The notes under the pieces: generated by a model
Databases searched by the model: none
What the model was told of the DNA's origin: nothing
The model's input: only the letters and a program-made list of their open reading frames with translations
Translations under genes and position numbers: made by a program
Shown: in pieces, positions 15,710 to 25,612 of the stretch
How the letters are laid out: every line of letters begins with the position of its first letter
Numbering within the stretch: the stretch's first letter is position 1
DNA from: Halomonas sp. PR-M31
GTDB lineage: Bacteria > Pseudomonadota > Gammaproteobacteria > Pseudomonadales > Halomonadaceae
DNA: 43,330 bases
Assembly (NCBI RefSeq): GCF_001039575.1
Contig: NZ_JIBT01000050.1
Location: forward strand, 1 to 43,330
Direction: 5' to 3'

Positions 15710-17032
15710 ATGGCTGATACCACAACGCTTTCCGTCAGCGATCTCAATCGCCAGGCGCGCCTGATGCTGGAGCGCGGCTTCGGCGACTGCTGGGTGGAAG
15801 GTGAGGTATCGGGATTGGCCAAGCCCGCTTCCGGGCACTGCTATTTCACCTTGAAGGATGATCGCGCTCAGGTGCGCTGCGCGCTGTTTCGCACTCGGGC
15901 CAGATTTGCTGCACCCTTCGCCAATGGCGATCATATTCGTGTGCGCGGACGGATCTCGATCTTCGAACCCAGAGGTGACTATCAGTTGATAGTCGAGGCG
16001 GTGCAGCCCGCCGGACAAGGTGCCTTGCTGGCGGCTTTCGAACGTTTGAAACATCAACTATCCGCAGAAGGCGTGTTCGTCAACTCCCGCCCCCTGCCCT
16101 ACCCGCCCAGGCATCTGGCGCTGATCACTTCCGCCACCGGCGCGGCAGTGCGGGACGTGCTGGCGGTATTGGCGGCCCGCTGGCCGCTGATCGATGTCAC
16201 TCTGCTACCGGTACCGGTGCAGGGCCGCGAGGCGGTGCCGGCGATCATTCGCGCCATCGCCCTTGCCAACCGGGCGGAGCGCTTCGATGCCCTGCTTATC
16301 ACCCGGGGCGGTGGCAGCCTCGAGGACTTGTGGGCCTTCAACGACGAACACCTGGCCCGGGCGATCTTCCATTCGCGATTGCCGGTGATGTCCGCGGTGG
16401 GTCACGAGATAGACGTGACCTTGGCGGACTTTGCCGCGGACGTCCGCGCCCCCACTCCGTCCGCCGCCGCGGAACAGCTGGTGCCTGACCGGCGCGAACT
16501 GATGCGCCGATTAAGCGATGCCCGGCAACGCTTGATTCGTGTCGAACGCCTACGACTAGACAGGGAACTTCAGCGTCTGGATTATCTGCGGGCGCGGTTG
16601 CGCCATCCCGGCGAACACCTGGTTCGCCAGCGCCAGCATCTTGATCAGCTTGAAGCGCGTCTACAGCGGGCCATGCGGCAGCGGCTGACTCAGGCAGGAC
16701 AGCGTCTTGACATGGCAGCCCGCAGCCTTGCTCGCTTCGATCCTGCCCAGCAGATTGCCGAATCGCGGCGCCGTCTTGAGCAGGCGAGCAAGCGCTTGAA
16801 CCTGGCCCTCCCCCGGCGTCTGCAAGCAGAGCGCAATAGGCTTAATGCGCTGATGCGGGAATTGAATGCGGTAAGCCCACTTGCGGTATTGGGTCGAGGC
16901 TATGCGATTATCGAGAACAGCGAGGGTAAGGTTGTCAAACGCGCCGAGGATACCCGACCGGGTGAGCGCCTCAGCGCGCGACTTGCACAGGGCAAACTGT
17001 CAGTCGAAGTGAAGCGCCGTTTCAAGCGCTAG
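15710..17032 (+). CDS. xseA: Exodeoxyribonuclease VII large subunit
   Basis: A 440-residue subunit of the single-strand-specific exonuclease ExoVII, which with several XseB subunits degrades single-stranded DNA in mismatch repair and damage processing. An N-terminal OB fold (VEGEVSGLAKPASGHCYFTL) precedes the catalytic domain with ITSATGAAVRDVL, ITRGGGSLEDLWAFN and AVGHEIDVTLADFAAD. A long coiled coil (about 260-400) follows, then GRGYAIIE. The length is typical. Its partner xseB is not in the window. It is divergent from guaB, a common gammaproteobacterial arrangement, and convergent with glrR. Confidence 0.96.
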   Translation: MADTTTLSVSDLNRQARLMLERGFGDCWVEGEVSGLAKPASGHCYFTLKDDRAQVRCALFRTRARFAAPFANGDHIRVRGRISIFEPRGDYQLIVEAVQPAGQGALLAAFERLKHQLSAEGVFVNSRPLPYPPRHLALITSATGAAVRDVLAVLAARWPLIDVTLLPVPVQGREAVPAIIRAIALANRAERFDALLITRGGGSLEDLWAFNDEHLARAIFHSRLPVMSAVGHEIDVTLADFAADVRAPTPSAAAEQLVPDRRELMRRLSDARQRLIRVERLRLDRELQRLDYLRARLRHPGEHLVRQRQHLDQLEARLQRAMRQRLTQAGQRLDMAARSLARFDPAQQIAESRRRLEQASKRLNLALPRRLQAERNRLNALMRELNAVSPLAVLGRGYAIIENSEGKVVKRAEDTRPGERLSARLAQGKLSVEVKRRFKR

Positions 17033-17050
17033 GCGCCGTTTGTAAAGTGC

Positions 17051-18415
17051 CTAGCTGGCTTCTTCCTCGAACGCCCCGGGCTTGAACCCACCGGCCTCCA
17101 GATCGTGACGACCCAACAGCTTGTAGAAGTCCGTGCGATTGCGTCCGGCGATGCGCGCGGCCTGAGTCACGTTGCCTTCGGTGATCTTCAGCACCTTGAT
17201 CAGATAGCTGCGCTCGAAGCTGGCCCGAGCATCGTTGAAGGACGGCAGTGCATTTTCTTCCGCCACCAGGGCCTGGGCGACCAGCGCCTCGGGAATGATC
17301 GGCGAACTGGTCAGGGCCACGCACTGCTCCACCACGTTGACCAGCTGGCGCACGTTGCCCGGCCAGGCGCTGGAAGCCAGCAGGTTGAGCGCCTCGGAGG
17401 AGAAGCCCTTGACGAAGGGCTTGTGACGTTCCGCAGCCTGGGTCACCAGATGCTTGGCCAAGAGCGGCACGTCCTCGGCACGATCCTTTAGCGGCGGCAG
17501 GCGTAGATTGACCACATTCAGCCGGTAATAAAGATCCTCGCGGAAGTCGCCTTCCGCCATGGCCCGATCGAGATCCCGATGAGTCGCGGAGATGACTCGC
17601 ACATCCATGGGAATCGAGGTGGTCGATCCCAGGGGGCGCACTTGCCGATCCTGCAGCACCCGCAGTAGCTTGACCTGCAGCGGCAAGGGCATGTCGCCGA
17701 TCTCATCGAGAAACAGCGTACCGCCGTCTGCGGCCTGGAAAAGTCCTTCGTGCTGAGTGATTGCCCCGGTGAATGCGCCTTTGGCGTGGCCGAACAGCTC
17801 ACTTTCCAGCAGTTGCTCCGGCAAGGCGCCGCAGTTGATGGCCACGAACGGCTTGTCGGCCCGGGAGCTGGCCTGGTGAATGGCATTGGCGAAGAGCTCT
17901 TTACCACTACCGCTGGGGCCGGTGACCAGCACGCTGACATCGGACCCGGCCACCATGCGCGCCTGCTCAAGCACCCGCTCCATGTGAGGGCTGCGGGTAA
18001 TGATGGCGGAGCGCCATTCGTTGTCCCCCTCGCCGGAAGTACCCTGGGTCTGACTCAGGGCGTCTTCGATGGCAGCGAACAGCTCGTCCCGATCCACCGG
18101 TTTGGTCAGAAAGCTGAATACACCCTGGCGAGTAGCGCTGACTGCGTCCGGGATCGAGCCGTGGGCAGTAAGAATGATGACCGGTAGCCCCGGCGCTTGC
18201 TTTTGCAGCTGATGGAAAAGCGCCATGCCATCCATCTCGTCCATGCGCAGATCCGATAGCACCAGATCCGGGCGGGTCTTGCTCAAACTATCCAGCGCCT
18301 GACGTCCGCTTTCCGCCGTGGTCACGCGATAGCCACGGCTCTCCAGACGCATTCCCAACAGTTTGAGCAGGCTGGCATCGTCATCCACCAGTAGAATGTG
18401 GGCGGCATGCTTCAC
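17051..18415 (-). CDS. glrR: Sigma-54-dependent response regulator GlrR (QseF)
   Basis: A 454-residue regulator. The receiver domain has the acidic pair in ILLVDDD and phospho-acceptor Asp in DLVLSDLRM. The central AAA+ domain has Walker A GPSGSGKE, the sigma-54 contact loop GAFTGA and Walker [14 protein letters not shown]-terminal Fis-type helix-turn-helix ([20 protein letters not shown]) binds enhancers. The start is GTG 18415 because AAGGAG lies 8 bases upstream and the receiver begins just after; a longer in-frame start at 18469 adds no domain. Last gene of the glrK-qseG-glrR operon, so it is phosphorylated by GlrK. In enterobacteria it activates glmY and rpoE. Confidence 0.93.
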   Translation of the reverse strand: MKHAAHILLVDDDASLLKLLGMRLESRGYRVTTAESGRQALDSLSKTRPDLVLSDLRMDEMDGMALFHQLQKQAPGLPVIILTAHGSIPDAVSATRQGVFSFLTKPVDRDELFAAIEDALSQTQGTSGEGDNEWRSAIITRSPHMERVLEQARMVAGSDVSVLVTGPSGSGKELFANAIHQASSRADKPFVAINCGALPEQLLESELFGHAKGAFTGAITQHEGLFQAADGGTLFLDEIGDMPLPLQVKLLRVLQDRQVRPLGSTTSIPMDVRVISATHRDLDRAMAEGDFREDLYYRLNVVNLRLPPLKDRAEDVPLLAKHLVTQAAERHKPFVKGFSSEALNLLASSAWPGNVRQLVNVVEQCVALTSSPIIPEALVAQALVAEENALPSFNDARASFERSYLIKVLKITEGNVTQAARIAGRNRTDFYKLLGRHDLEAGGFKPGAFEEEAS

Positions 18416-18474
18416 GTTTCGACTCCTTGAAAGCGCAACCACAGGCCCCTGGATAATGACTGACGCCAAAGGCG

Positions 18475-19008
18475 CTAAGGCGTCTGGTTGCGCGAATTGA
18501 TACTTTCCTCGATCGCCGTCAGGGCATCGAGTTTCTTGGCGAGATCATCGCGCTCCTGGCTTACCTGGCGACGCGATGCTTCGCTGCGGTAAAGATCCCC
18601 TAGCAATTTCCTGCGGGCCTCCAGGCCGTTGAGCCATTGCCGAAGCAGGGGCTGCAACTCGCTGGGCGCCGCGGATAGATCGGCCTCGAATAATTTCGCC
18701 GCGTCGTCCCACTTGCCTTGACTTGACCAGGAGTAGACCACGGCGCGAGCCAAACGATCATTATGCGTATCGCCCTCGACTTGTTCGAGTATGTTCTCGC
18801 GCCACTCCTTGTCTGCGCGCTGGGCGGCCAGACCAAAATCGACCCAGGCCCCAAGCATGCAATCGCTTACCGTCAAGCTGGGCACGTCGGACAAGCACTG
18901 GGCCGATTCAGCCGGGTCGGAATCAGCCCCAGCCATTTCAGGCAGCATATGACACCCCGCCAAAAGCGAGGCCGCCAGCATGCTGGCCAGCAACGATAGC
19001 TTTTTCAT
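18475..19008 (-). CDS. qseG: QseG-like lipoprotein of the GlrK/GlrR system
   Basis: A 177-residue protein with a lipoprotein signal peptide (MKKLSLLASMLAASLLAGC, lipobox LLAGC, Cys19). The rest is helical, with a coiled-coil stretch near the C terminus. It sits 4 bases after the kinase stop and about 60 bases before glrR. In E. coli the gene in this position (yfhG/qseG) encodes an outer-membrane lipoprotein that contacts the kinase and modulates it. Sequence similarity to QseG is weak by eye, so the assignment relies on lipobox, size and synteny. Confidence 0.8.
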   Translation of the reverse strand: MKKLSLLASMLAASLLAGCHMLPEMAGADSDPAESAQCLSDVPSLTVSDCMLGAWVDFGLAAQRADKEWRENILEQVEGDTHNDRLARAVVYSWSSQGKWDDAAKLFEADLSAAPSELQPLLRQWLNGLEARRKLLGDLYRSEASRRQVSQERDDLAKKLDALTAIEESINSRNQTP

Positions 19009-19012
19009 ACCT

Positions 19013-20509
19013 TCAATTCCTTGCGTTCGTATCGAGCGTCAGCATCGACTGCTGCGTCAAATTATCGTTATCGAGGACATCTCCCCCATTCCAGGGCAGT
19101 GTCAGGCGGAAACATACCGCCAGGGTGTCATTATCGACCAGTGCCAATTGGCCCTGTTGCGCCCGAGCGCAATCTGCGGCCACGGAAAGTCCGATGCCCG
19201 AGCCCTTGATGGGCCCTTTTCGCCGTGCACGCCCTTGATAGAACGCTTCGAAAAGCTTATCTCGGTCGGCACTATCGATCGGGTCACCGCTATTGGCAAC
19301 ATCGATTGTCAACGTCGGGCCATGTTGACTTGTGCGTATTTCCAACTGTCCGCCGTCTTCACCGTAAGCAATGGCGTTGGAAATCAGGTTGTCGAGTACG
19401 CGAGCCGTACGATCGCGATCCGCCATCCATTCAATGGGCGAACTCGCCGCGCTGATCTGCATGCCTTTGTTGCTCAAGGCTAACTGATGCTTGCTCAGCA
19501 CTTCCTGTATCAGACTCGCCACGTTGAAGCATTCGCTGTCGGCGGTTTGATTGTGCTGCAATAAATTATAGTCGAGTAACTGCTCGATCAGTCGTTGCAG
19601 TTCCAGTCCACTGCTATCGATTAATTCGATGATCTCGAGCTGACGCGGCGTCAGCTCTCCCACAATGCCATCAGAAAGCAGACTGGTGCCTTCACGCACG
19701 CTGGCAAGCGGCGTTTTGAGCTCATGGGACATGTGACGCAAAAACTGCTGTTTCTGTGCTTCAAGCTCGCTCAGGCGCACCGATAGCCAGTCCAGACGCT
19801 CGCCCAGGTTGACCAGCTCCGCTGGCCCTTGGATCAGATGCGACGAGGCAGGTTCCATGCCGCTACCCAAGGTCAGGATGCGTCGCTCGATCTGGCGAAT
19901 CGGGCGAATGATCAACCAGGTGAACAGCAGCATCAAGGCAAGACTTGCCGACACCAGTGCCGCGGTTTGCAACCACAGGCGTCGCTGCACCTCTTCGGCT
20001 TGGGCGCTGATGCTTTCGATGCGGTTATCGATCTGTAGATTGGTGGCTTCGCGTACGGCGCTGGTGTTTTCCCCGAAGCTGGTAAACCCCTCCAGATTCT
20101 CGCTGACTTCCTCGGCGGTCATGGTGGTCAGCATCGCCAGGGATTCGATTTGATCGCTTAGAGCAGCGATTTCATCGTTATCGGGTAACAAACGCTGTTG
20201 AGCCTCGAGCAGTGCCGCATACTCTTCCACCTTGGAAGCGTAGATCTCCATCAGGCCCGGCTGCTCGATGACGGCATACTGCCGAGCGCTACGCTCCATT
20301 TCCAGGGCCAGATTGGATAGCGCCCGAGCACGCCGGGTCTGTTCCACGGCCTGGCGCGCGCTGATATCCGCAAGATAAGAAAGTTCCGAAAGCGCTTGGC
20401 CCGCCTGAAACATCAGAACGGCAATTGGCAGCATGACTACCAGGAAAGCCAATAGTACTAGCTGCAGTAATGATCGAGGACGCCAGCGGCGTGAGACCTG
20501 TGAGGTCAT
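19013..20509 (-). CDS. glrK: Sensor histidine kinase GlrK (QseE)
   Basis: A 498-residue inner-membrane kinase. TM1 is near residues 14-35 (LLQLVLLAFLVVMLPIAVLM). A helical periplasmic domain of about 140 residues follows, then TM2 (LWLQTAALVSASLALMLLF), a HAMP-like segment, the H box MSHELKTPLASVREGTSLL with the phospho-accepting His, the N box DNLISNAIAYG and the G box GSGIGLSVA. Start set at ATG 20509 (MTSQVSRRWRPRSL); an in-frame ATG at 20560 would add 17 residues of doubtful value. It phosphorylates GlrR and is probably tuned by the lipoprotein encoded next. A terminator lies about 110 bases upstream, so transcription of this operon starts after it. Confidence 0.92.
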   Translation of the reverse strand: MTSQVSRRWRPRSLLQLVLLAFLVVMLPIAVLMFQAGQALSELSYLADISARQAVEQTRRARALSNLALEMERSARQYAVIEQPGLMEIYASKVEEYAALLEAQQRLLPDNDEIAALSDQIESLAMLTTMTAEEVSENLEGFTSFGENTSAVREATNLQIDNRIESISAQAEEVQRRLWLQTAALVSASLALMLLFTWLIIRPIRQIERRILTLGSGMEPASSHLIQGPAELVNLGERLDWLSVRLSELEAQKQQFLRHMSHELKTPLASVREGTSLLSDGIVGELTPRQLEIIELIDSSGLELQRLIEQLLDYNLLQHNQTADSECFNVASLIQEVLSKHQLALSNKGMQISAASSPIEWMADRDRTARVLDNLISNAIAYGEDGGQLEIRTSQHGPTLTIDVANSGDPIDSADRDKLFEAFYQGRARRKGPIKGSGIGLSVAADCARAQQGQLALVDNDTLAVCFRLTLPWNGGDVLDNDNLTQQSMLTLDTNARN

Positions 20510-20620
20510 GGCAACAGTTCTATGCAGAAAAAGGATCGAAATCATGAGTCTTGTCCACATAGCATACCAGAGTTGCCGCTAAGCAAAGTCGTAGACATCT
20601 CAACTGCACAAAAAACCGCA

Positions 20621-20647
20621 AAAAAGAGGGCCGACAGAAGTCGGCCC
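20621..20647 (-). terminator. Rho-independent terminator upstream of glrK
   Basis: On the minus strand GGGCCGAC-ttct-GTCGGCCC (20647-20628) is followed by TCTTTTT. It ends a transcript coming from the right, that is from 20683-21253, and not any gene on the plus strand. It therefore implies a transcribed unit in the otherwise unassigned interval. Confidence 0.85.
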
Positions 20648-20682
20648 AAGGTACGCAGGGAACTGAAGGGTCAAGTGAGCAC

Positions 20683-21095
20683 TCATTGAATGTCTATCTG
20701 TCCAGACATCTTTGAGAACTCGTTGGTCCCGAAGGACCCGAAGCCATAAAACCGCGTCAATGTCGGACAGGAACTGACGATTTCATGTTCAGCGGCGAAC
20801 CGCCGTGCTTCGTTCTTTGATACGTCGCCTGGGCGTCGTATCCAAATTGATCCCCCTTCCGGGGGAATGGCGTCCGTGCCGGGCCTCCTTGCCCAATTGG
20901 TACATTTCCATGCCATAACGGCAGTACCATCTCATCGCAACCTGAGTCACACATCGCATAGAGCAGAAAGAAACGATTCGAACTTATTTGAAGCTTTTCT
21001 AGATGCTCATTGAACATAGTGCGACAGGCATGCCAAAAAAAGCTATTGCCCAGCGAAAACAGTGACTTAAAAATAGCTTCATTATGCCTGGGCAC
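20683..21095 (-). other. Unassigned transcribed interval between argA and glrK
   Basis: About 690 bases (20561-21253) lie between argA and glrK with no recognised protein family. Two overlapping minus-strand frames exist, 112 codons (21095-20757) and 77 codons (20916-20683). Neither has a known motif or a convincing ribosome binding site, and they could be the two halves of one decayed gene. The terminator at 20621-20647 shows something is transcribed here. In enterobacteria the small RNA gene glmY occupies this same position upstream of glrK, so a small RNA is an alternative. The right half (20940-21120) is AT-rich. Confidence 0.35.
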
Positions 21096-21253
21096 GATCG
21101 CTTGGCTACAGCGATAAAAAATGTACTCGAGAAATCGGTGTTACGTCTCTAAACGGCAACGAGCAATCCCGCGTGGCGTTTATTGCGATGCAGAACAGCA
21201 AGTTAGCGAGTATCTGGCTGGCGACAACATGCCATACCTGCCGCTATCACGTT

Positions 21254-22576
21254 TCAGATCATGTGCTTGAGCAGAATCTTGGATTTGCGGGTGTGATTGT
21301 AGGCATCGCGCCGTGCCGCCGGCAGCGCCTCGATATCCGCGGGCCCAAAGCCATGCTCGATAAACCAGTGAGCGGTATGGGTGGTCAAGGCAAACAGTGC
21401 CTTGAGTCCATGACTCCGAGCACGCAGCTCCACCTCACCAAGAAGCATTGCGGCGCGGGCACTGCCGCGATAATCCGTATGGACGGCAACACAGGCGAGC
21501 TCCCCCATGGCGGAGTCGGAAAACTGATGCAGCGCGGCGCAGCCAATGATCATGCCGTCGCGCTCGATGACCACATAGTCGCCAATCTCCTGCTCGAGCC
21601 GCTCTCGGGAGCGTTCAATCAGGACGTCGTGCTCCTGCAGCGGGCGTAGCAGTTCTAGCAGGCCGGCAATGTCTCGCAACCCGGCGGGACGCAGCTGTTC
21701 GTAGCGATGCTGGGTGATCATCGTTCCCATGCCGTCCCGAGTGAAAAGCTCACCCAACAAGGCATCGTGATTGTGCCAGGGCAGCAGATGGGTACGACCA
21801 ACCCCGTGACGCGCCGCCCCGCAGGCAGCGCTCAAGTGTCGTGCAAGCTCGCAGCCGGGAGTCGCAGCAGCGCGAAGCGGTTCCGCTTCATCCGGAGAGA
21901 GCTGACGCTGCAACAAGCCATTGGCGTCATGCAGGCCGTCCGCATCCCCCAGCAGGATCAGCTTGTCCGCCTTGAGGGCAATGGCCGCATGCTGGGCTAC
22001 CTCGGAGGCGTCGAGATCGAAAACTTCGCCGGTGCTGGAAAAGCCCAAGGGCGGCAACACTACCAGGGCATCCTGTTCTAGTAGCGCGCTGATCGCACTT
22101 TTACGCACCCGGCGTACTTCGCCACTATGATCGAAATCGATCCCGCGGCGCACCCCTAGGGGTTTGGCCATGACGAGATTGCCGGACACCGCAATGAGTT
22201 CGACGCCGTGAAGCGGCGTGTTAGGCAGGCCCAGGGAAAGCCGAGCTTCCAGCCACAGGCGCTGCTGGGCTGCGACCCGTTCGACGCAGGCCATGATCTG
22301 GTGATGGGCTACCCAACGCCCCTCATGACGCTCGGGTACGATCCCGTCTTGCTCAAGGGCTCGGCTGACCTGGGGGCGAATACCGTAGACGACGACCAGA
22401 CGCACCCCGAGGGTATGCAGCAGGGCCAGGTCCTGAATCAGCTGTTCGCCACGTTCATCGATCATGGCGTCGCCTTCGATCAATATGACGAAGGTGCGTC
22501 CGCGATGCGTGTTGATGTAAGGCGACGAATTACGAAACCATTCGATAAAGGGAAAACGTGAGTTCAAGAACTGCAC
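21254..22576 (-). CDS. argA: N-acetylglutamate synthase (amino-acid N-acetyltransferase)
   Basis: A 440-residue cytoplasmic enzyme that acetylates glutamate with acetyl-CoA, the first step of arginine synthesis. The N-terminal amino-acid-kinase fold (about residues 1-280) includes VVVYGIRPQVSRAL and the segment VLPPLGFSSTGEVFDLDA and normally binds the feedback inhibitor arginine. The C-terminal GNAT domain has ACVAVHTDYRGSARAAMLL as its acetyl-CoA pyrophosphate loop. Length fits classical ArgA (443). It stands alone and ends before the unassigned interval upstream of glrK. Confidence 0.95.
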   Translation of the reverse strand: MQFLNSRFPFIEWFRNSSPYINTHRGRTFVILIEGDAMIDERGEQLIQDLALLHTLGVRLVVVYGIRPQVSRALEQDGIVPERHEGRWVAHHQIMACVERVAAQQRLWLEARLSLGLPNTPLHGVELIAVSGNLVMAKPLGVRRGIDFDHSGEVRRVRKSAISALLEQDALVVLPPLGFSSTGEVFDLDASEVAQHAAIALKADKLILLGDADGLHDANGLLQRQLSPDEAEPLRAAATPGCELARHLSAACGAARHGVGRTHLLPWHNHDALLGELFTRDGMGTMITQHRYEQLRPAGLRDIAGLLELLRPLQEHDVLIERSRERLEQEIGDYVVIERDGMIIGCAALHQFSDSAMGELACVAVHTDYRGSARAAMLLGEVELRARSHGLKALFALTTHTAHWFIEHGFGPADIEALPAARRDAYNHTRKSKILLKHMI

Positions 22577-22625
22577 CTCAGTAGAGGAAAACCTGGCAAG
22601 ACCGGAGCGATGGATTTCCTGGCAT

Positions 22626-23896
22626 CTAGGCTCCGAACATGCCCTTGAACATGAAAAAGAACAGGATGGACAATAGCGCGCCGGCGGGTAGCGTAATCAA
22701 CCAGGACAAGACGATCGTGCCCAACACCCTGAGATTGAGTGCCGCCATGCCTCGCGCTAAGCCTACCCCGAGCACCGCTCCTACCAGGGTATGCGTGGTG
22801 GAAACCGGTAAGCCAGTGCCCGAGGCCAGTACCACCGTGGTCGCCGCGGCCAACGTCGCAGCGAAGCCACGGCTGGGGGTCAGTTCAGTGATGCCGGTAC
22901 CCACGGTTGCAATCACGCGGTGCCCGTAGGTCACAAGACCGACGACAATGCCAGCCCCCCCAGTACCAGCACCCACCAAGGTAGAACCGCCGCCCCGTCG
23001 ATTTCGCCATGGGTGCGTACCACGCTGATCACCGCCGCCAAGGGGCCGACCGCATTGGCAACATCGTTGGACCCATGAGCAAAGGCCATGGCACAGGCGG
23101 TGAACATCATCAAGATACCGAAGATCCGCTCGACGCCGGAAAACTGGAAATCACCGTTTTTGGTGCTCTTGCTGCGACTGATACGATTCTCCAGGGCTAT
23201 GCCCAGCAGCATGATGATCAGGCCGATACCGACGGCGATCAGCAGGCTTTCAGCAAAGCTCAAATCAAGCCCCACGTGAGAAAGCCCCTTGACCAGAGTC
23301 ACCATGGATACGATGAATCCGACCAGGAAAATATAAGCTGGCACATAGCGCTTGGCGGCGGCGAACGGATCTCTGCTTTCGAAGATCAACAGCTGCACCG
23401 ACTTGAACAGCACGAACGCAAAGGTGCCTGCAAGCACCGGCGATATCACCCAGCTGGTGGCGATCTGTCCAACCTTGCTCCATCCGACCGCATCGACTCC
23501 CAGTCCGGCCACGGCAAAGCCAACGATGGCGCCCACAATGGAATGGGTCGTCGATACCGGCCAACCACGGGCCGAAGCAATCAGTAGCCATAACCCCGCC
23601 GCCAACAATGAGGCCAACATGCCGTAAACCAGCAGATGTGGATCATCCACGAGAAGTTCAGGGTTGATGATGCCTTTTCGAATGGTTTCGGTGACCTGAC
23701 CACCCGCGAGCCAGGCGCCAAGAAACTCGAAGATTACCGCAATCAGGATGGCTTGCTTGATGGTGATGGCCTTGGAACCGACGGAGGTTCCCATTGCGTT
23801 GGCGACGTCGTTGGCACCAACGCCCCAGGCCATGAAGAAACCGAAGATACAGGCAAGAATGATGAATACGTCACCGTAATGCTCAATGATAAACAT
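22626..23896 (-). pseudogene. Pit-family low-affinity inorganic phosphate transporter, frameshifted
   Basis: The intact protein would be about 423 residues with ten or so membrane spans and the two family repeats: N-terminal GANDVANAMGTSVGSKA and VSTTHSIVGAIVG, C-terminal GSNDVANAVGPLAAV and VSTTHTLVGAVLG. The frame breaks at a minus-strand run of seven G (22961-22955). With eight G the sequence reads VLVLGGAGIVVGLVTYG through the junction. As given, the first part ends in LALSSVL at 22931 and the last 3' part is in another frame. This may be an assembly error, slippage-prone variation, or true loss. It lies 65 bases after the DUF47 gene, with which such transporters commonly form an operon; together they import phosphate or metal-phosphate. 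Confidence 0.9.
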
Positions 23897-23961
23897 GGGC
23901 AGCCGTTTTTTTAGGGGTGGCGTTCGTTAGCAAATCCAGGATCCGAAACGGAGCGCAGGAT

Positions 23962-24639
23962 TCAGCGGGCTGTCAGTATTTGCAGTCGACTGCCGACACG
24001 TTCGGCACGATCCGCGAGATCTCCAATCCAGTCGATGATCTTGTAGAGGAACATGACGTCTACTGGTGGCAGATCATCCTCGAGATCGAAAAGCTGTCGC
24101 CGAATGGCAATTTCCTGGGCGTCCGCCTGATGCTCGAGATCGTGCAAGTCCCGGATTAGATTCTCCATGAGTTGCGCTACGTTGCGACCGAAACCGGACT
24201 CGAGCAACGACTCGAGCTCTTTCAGCGCCTTGCGCGCCTGATCCACCGCTGCAATAGCGATCTCGAGATAGTTGCGCATCGGTGTTGCCAGGGGCTCGGG
24301 AATTTCCATGGAGCGTCCCATCATGATGCCGGTAATATCTCGAGCCCGGTTGGCGATCTTGTCCTGCACACTGATCAGCTCAAGCAGATCCGAGCGCGAT
24401 ACCGGTAGAAACAGGGTGTTGGGCAGATTGAGACGCAGCTGAGTCTTGAGCTCATCGGCTTCATTCTCGAGCTCGGTCACCTTCTCGCGATACTCGGCAG
24501 CTTTTTCCCAATCACCTGCCAGGGCGGCGTCGAAGAAAGGTAATAGCTGATCGGCGCACTCACTGGTCTTGACGATATGAGCCAATAGCGGCTGAAAGGG
24601 CGAGCGCCCGAACAACGCTGAAAACGGATTGGACGTCAT
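23962..24639 (-). CDS. DUF47 (PhoU-like) protein, partner of the Pit transporter
   Basis: A 225-residue all-helical cytoplasmic protein of the TIGR00153/DUF47 family. It shows SNPFSALFGRSPFQPL at the N terminus, then ELENEADELKTQLRLNLPNT, SRSDLLELISVQDKIANRAR and LEHQADAQEIAIRRQLF, the acidic metal-binding-like helix motifs shared with PhoU. Start chosen at the second of two adjacent ATG codons (24639; 24642 equally possible). The frame is open further upstream, but that part shows no family similarity. First gene of the operon with the Pit transporter; it probably controls transporter activity. Divergent from the CYTH gene. Confidence 0.9.
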   Translation of the reverse strand: MTSNPFSALFGRSPFQPLLAHIVKTSECADQLLPFFDAALAGDWEKAAEYREKVTELENEADELKTQLRLNLPNTLFLPVSRSDLLELISVQDKIANRARDITGIMMGRSMEIPEPLATPMRNYLEIAIAAVDQARKALKELESLLESGFGRNVAQLMENLIRDLHDLEHQADAQEIAIRRQLFDLEDDLPPVDVMFLYKIIDWIGDLADRAERVGSRLQILTAR

Positions 24640-24739
24640 CATATAAGACTGTCGTGGGTTGGGAATGGCGTCGATAGTATAGTGATTGCGTCGAGTAACG
24701 TCATGAAGTTTCATTCAACAGTGACAACGAGATGGTGCA

Positions 24740-25594
24740 ATGGCAGAAGAAGTCGAACTCAAATTGGCACTTAGCGACAGCGCAGCGGCTTTTTTGTTGC
24801 GCCATGAACTGCTCGAGACACCCCCTTGCAGGGAGTGGCTATCCAACACCTATTACGACACGCCTGAAGGGGCACTTGAATCCGCTCGTGCCGCGTTGCG
24901 CGTTCGCCGCACCCCTCAAGGCAATCTTCAAACGCTAAAGACCGTTGGCAGCGGTTCCGGGGGGCTTTTTGTTCGCGGGGAATGGGAGTGGGCAATCGAA
25001 GGCGACGATCTGGATCTCGTTGGCCTGGCCGACCTGCCGCCCATACAAGCCATGGGTAATGCTGTTCTCAAGACGCTGGAGCCACGCTTTGTCACGGATT
25101 TCGAACGCTGTCGCTGGCTGCTCGAGTTAGAGAGCGCCAGCATCGAGGTTGCATTCGATCAGGGGAGTATTCGTGCTGACGAACGACGGGTTGAAATCAA
25201 CGAGCTGGAGCTCGAACTCAAACGCGGAGACCCCTCTTCACTATGGCGACTGGCTCAGAAATTCGCCGAACAAGTACCATTGCGACCGTCCATCATAAGC
25301 AAGGCCGAACGCGGCGCAGCGCTGTACCAGGGTCATTGGACATGCAAGCCCCCCGGCGCGAGCCTTTCCGCTCGGCTCGATCATGCTTCGCGTCTACTCG
25401 ATCTCTTTCGCGACACTCGCGAGCGACGCTTTTTGGAACAGGCAGTCGATCTTTACTGGGGCCTGGCCAATGACGATGCGCTGAGCGCCGCGACCCGACA
25501 CCATGCCCAGGCGCTGGGGGGCATGCTCACACATTCTGACTGGCTGACCACTGCCTTTGGCCAGCATAGCCTGAGCCTGCAACAGACAATCTGA
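24740..25594 (+). CDS. CYTH domain inorganic triphosphatase-like protein
   Basis: A 284-residue protein with the CYTH tunnel fold that hydrolyses inorganic triphosphate or related compounds using Mg or Mn. The hallmark ExExK occurs at the very N terminus (EVELKL). It is followed by NTYYDTP, ALRVRR, EWEWAI, FERCRW, IEVAFDQGSI and ELELELK, supplying the alternating acidic and basic residues of the tunnel. E. coli YgiF is 433 residues with a C-terminal CHAD domain; here only about 85 residues follow CYTH, so the CHAD part is missing or reduced. The next gene starts 18 bases after its stop, so they are co-transcribed. Confidence 0.88.
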   Translation: MAEEVELKLALSDSAAAFLLRHELLETPPCREWLSNTYYDTPEGALESARAALRVRRTPQGNLQTLKTVGSGSGGLFVRGEWEWAIEGDDLDLVGLADLPPIQAMGNAVLKTLEPRFVTDFERCRWLLELESASIEVAFDQGSIRADERRVEINELELELKRGDPSSLWRLAQKFAEQVPLRPSIISKAERGAALYQGHWTCKPPGASLSARLDHASRLLDLFRDTRERRFLEQAVDLYWGLANDDALSAATRHHAQALGGMLTHSDWLTTAFGQHSLSLQQTI

Positions 25595-25612
25595 ATATCA
25601 AGGAGCCCGATT

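Noticed and set aside
21085-21105. Sigma-54-like promoter on the plus strand (GGCACG then TTGG)
   Set aside because: The spacing between the two boxes is one base too long, the second box lacks GC, and no plus-strand gene follows.
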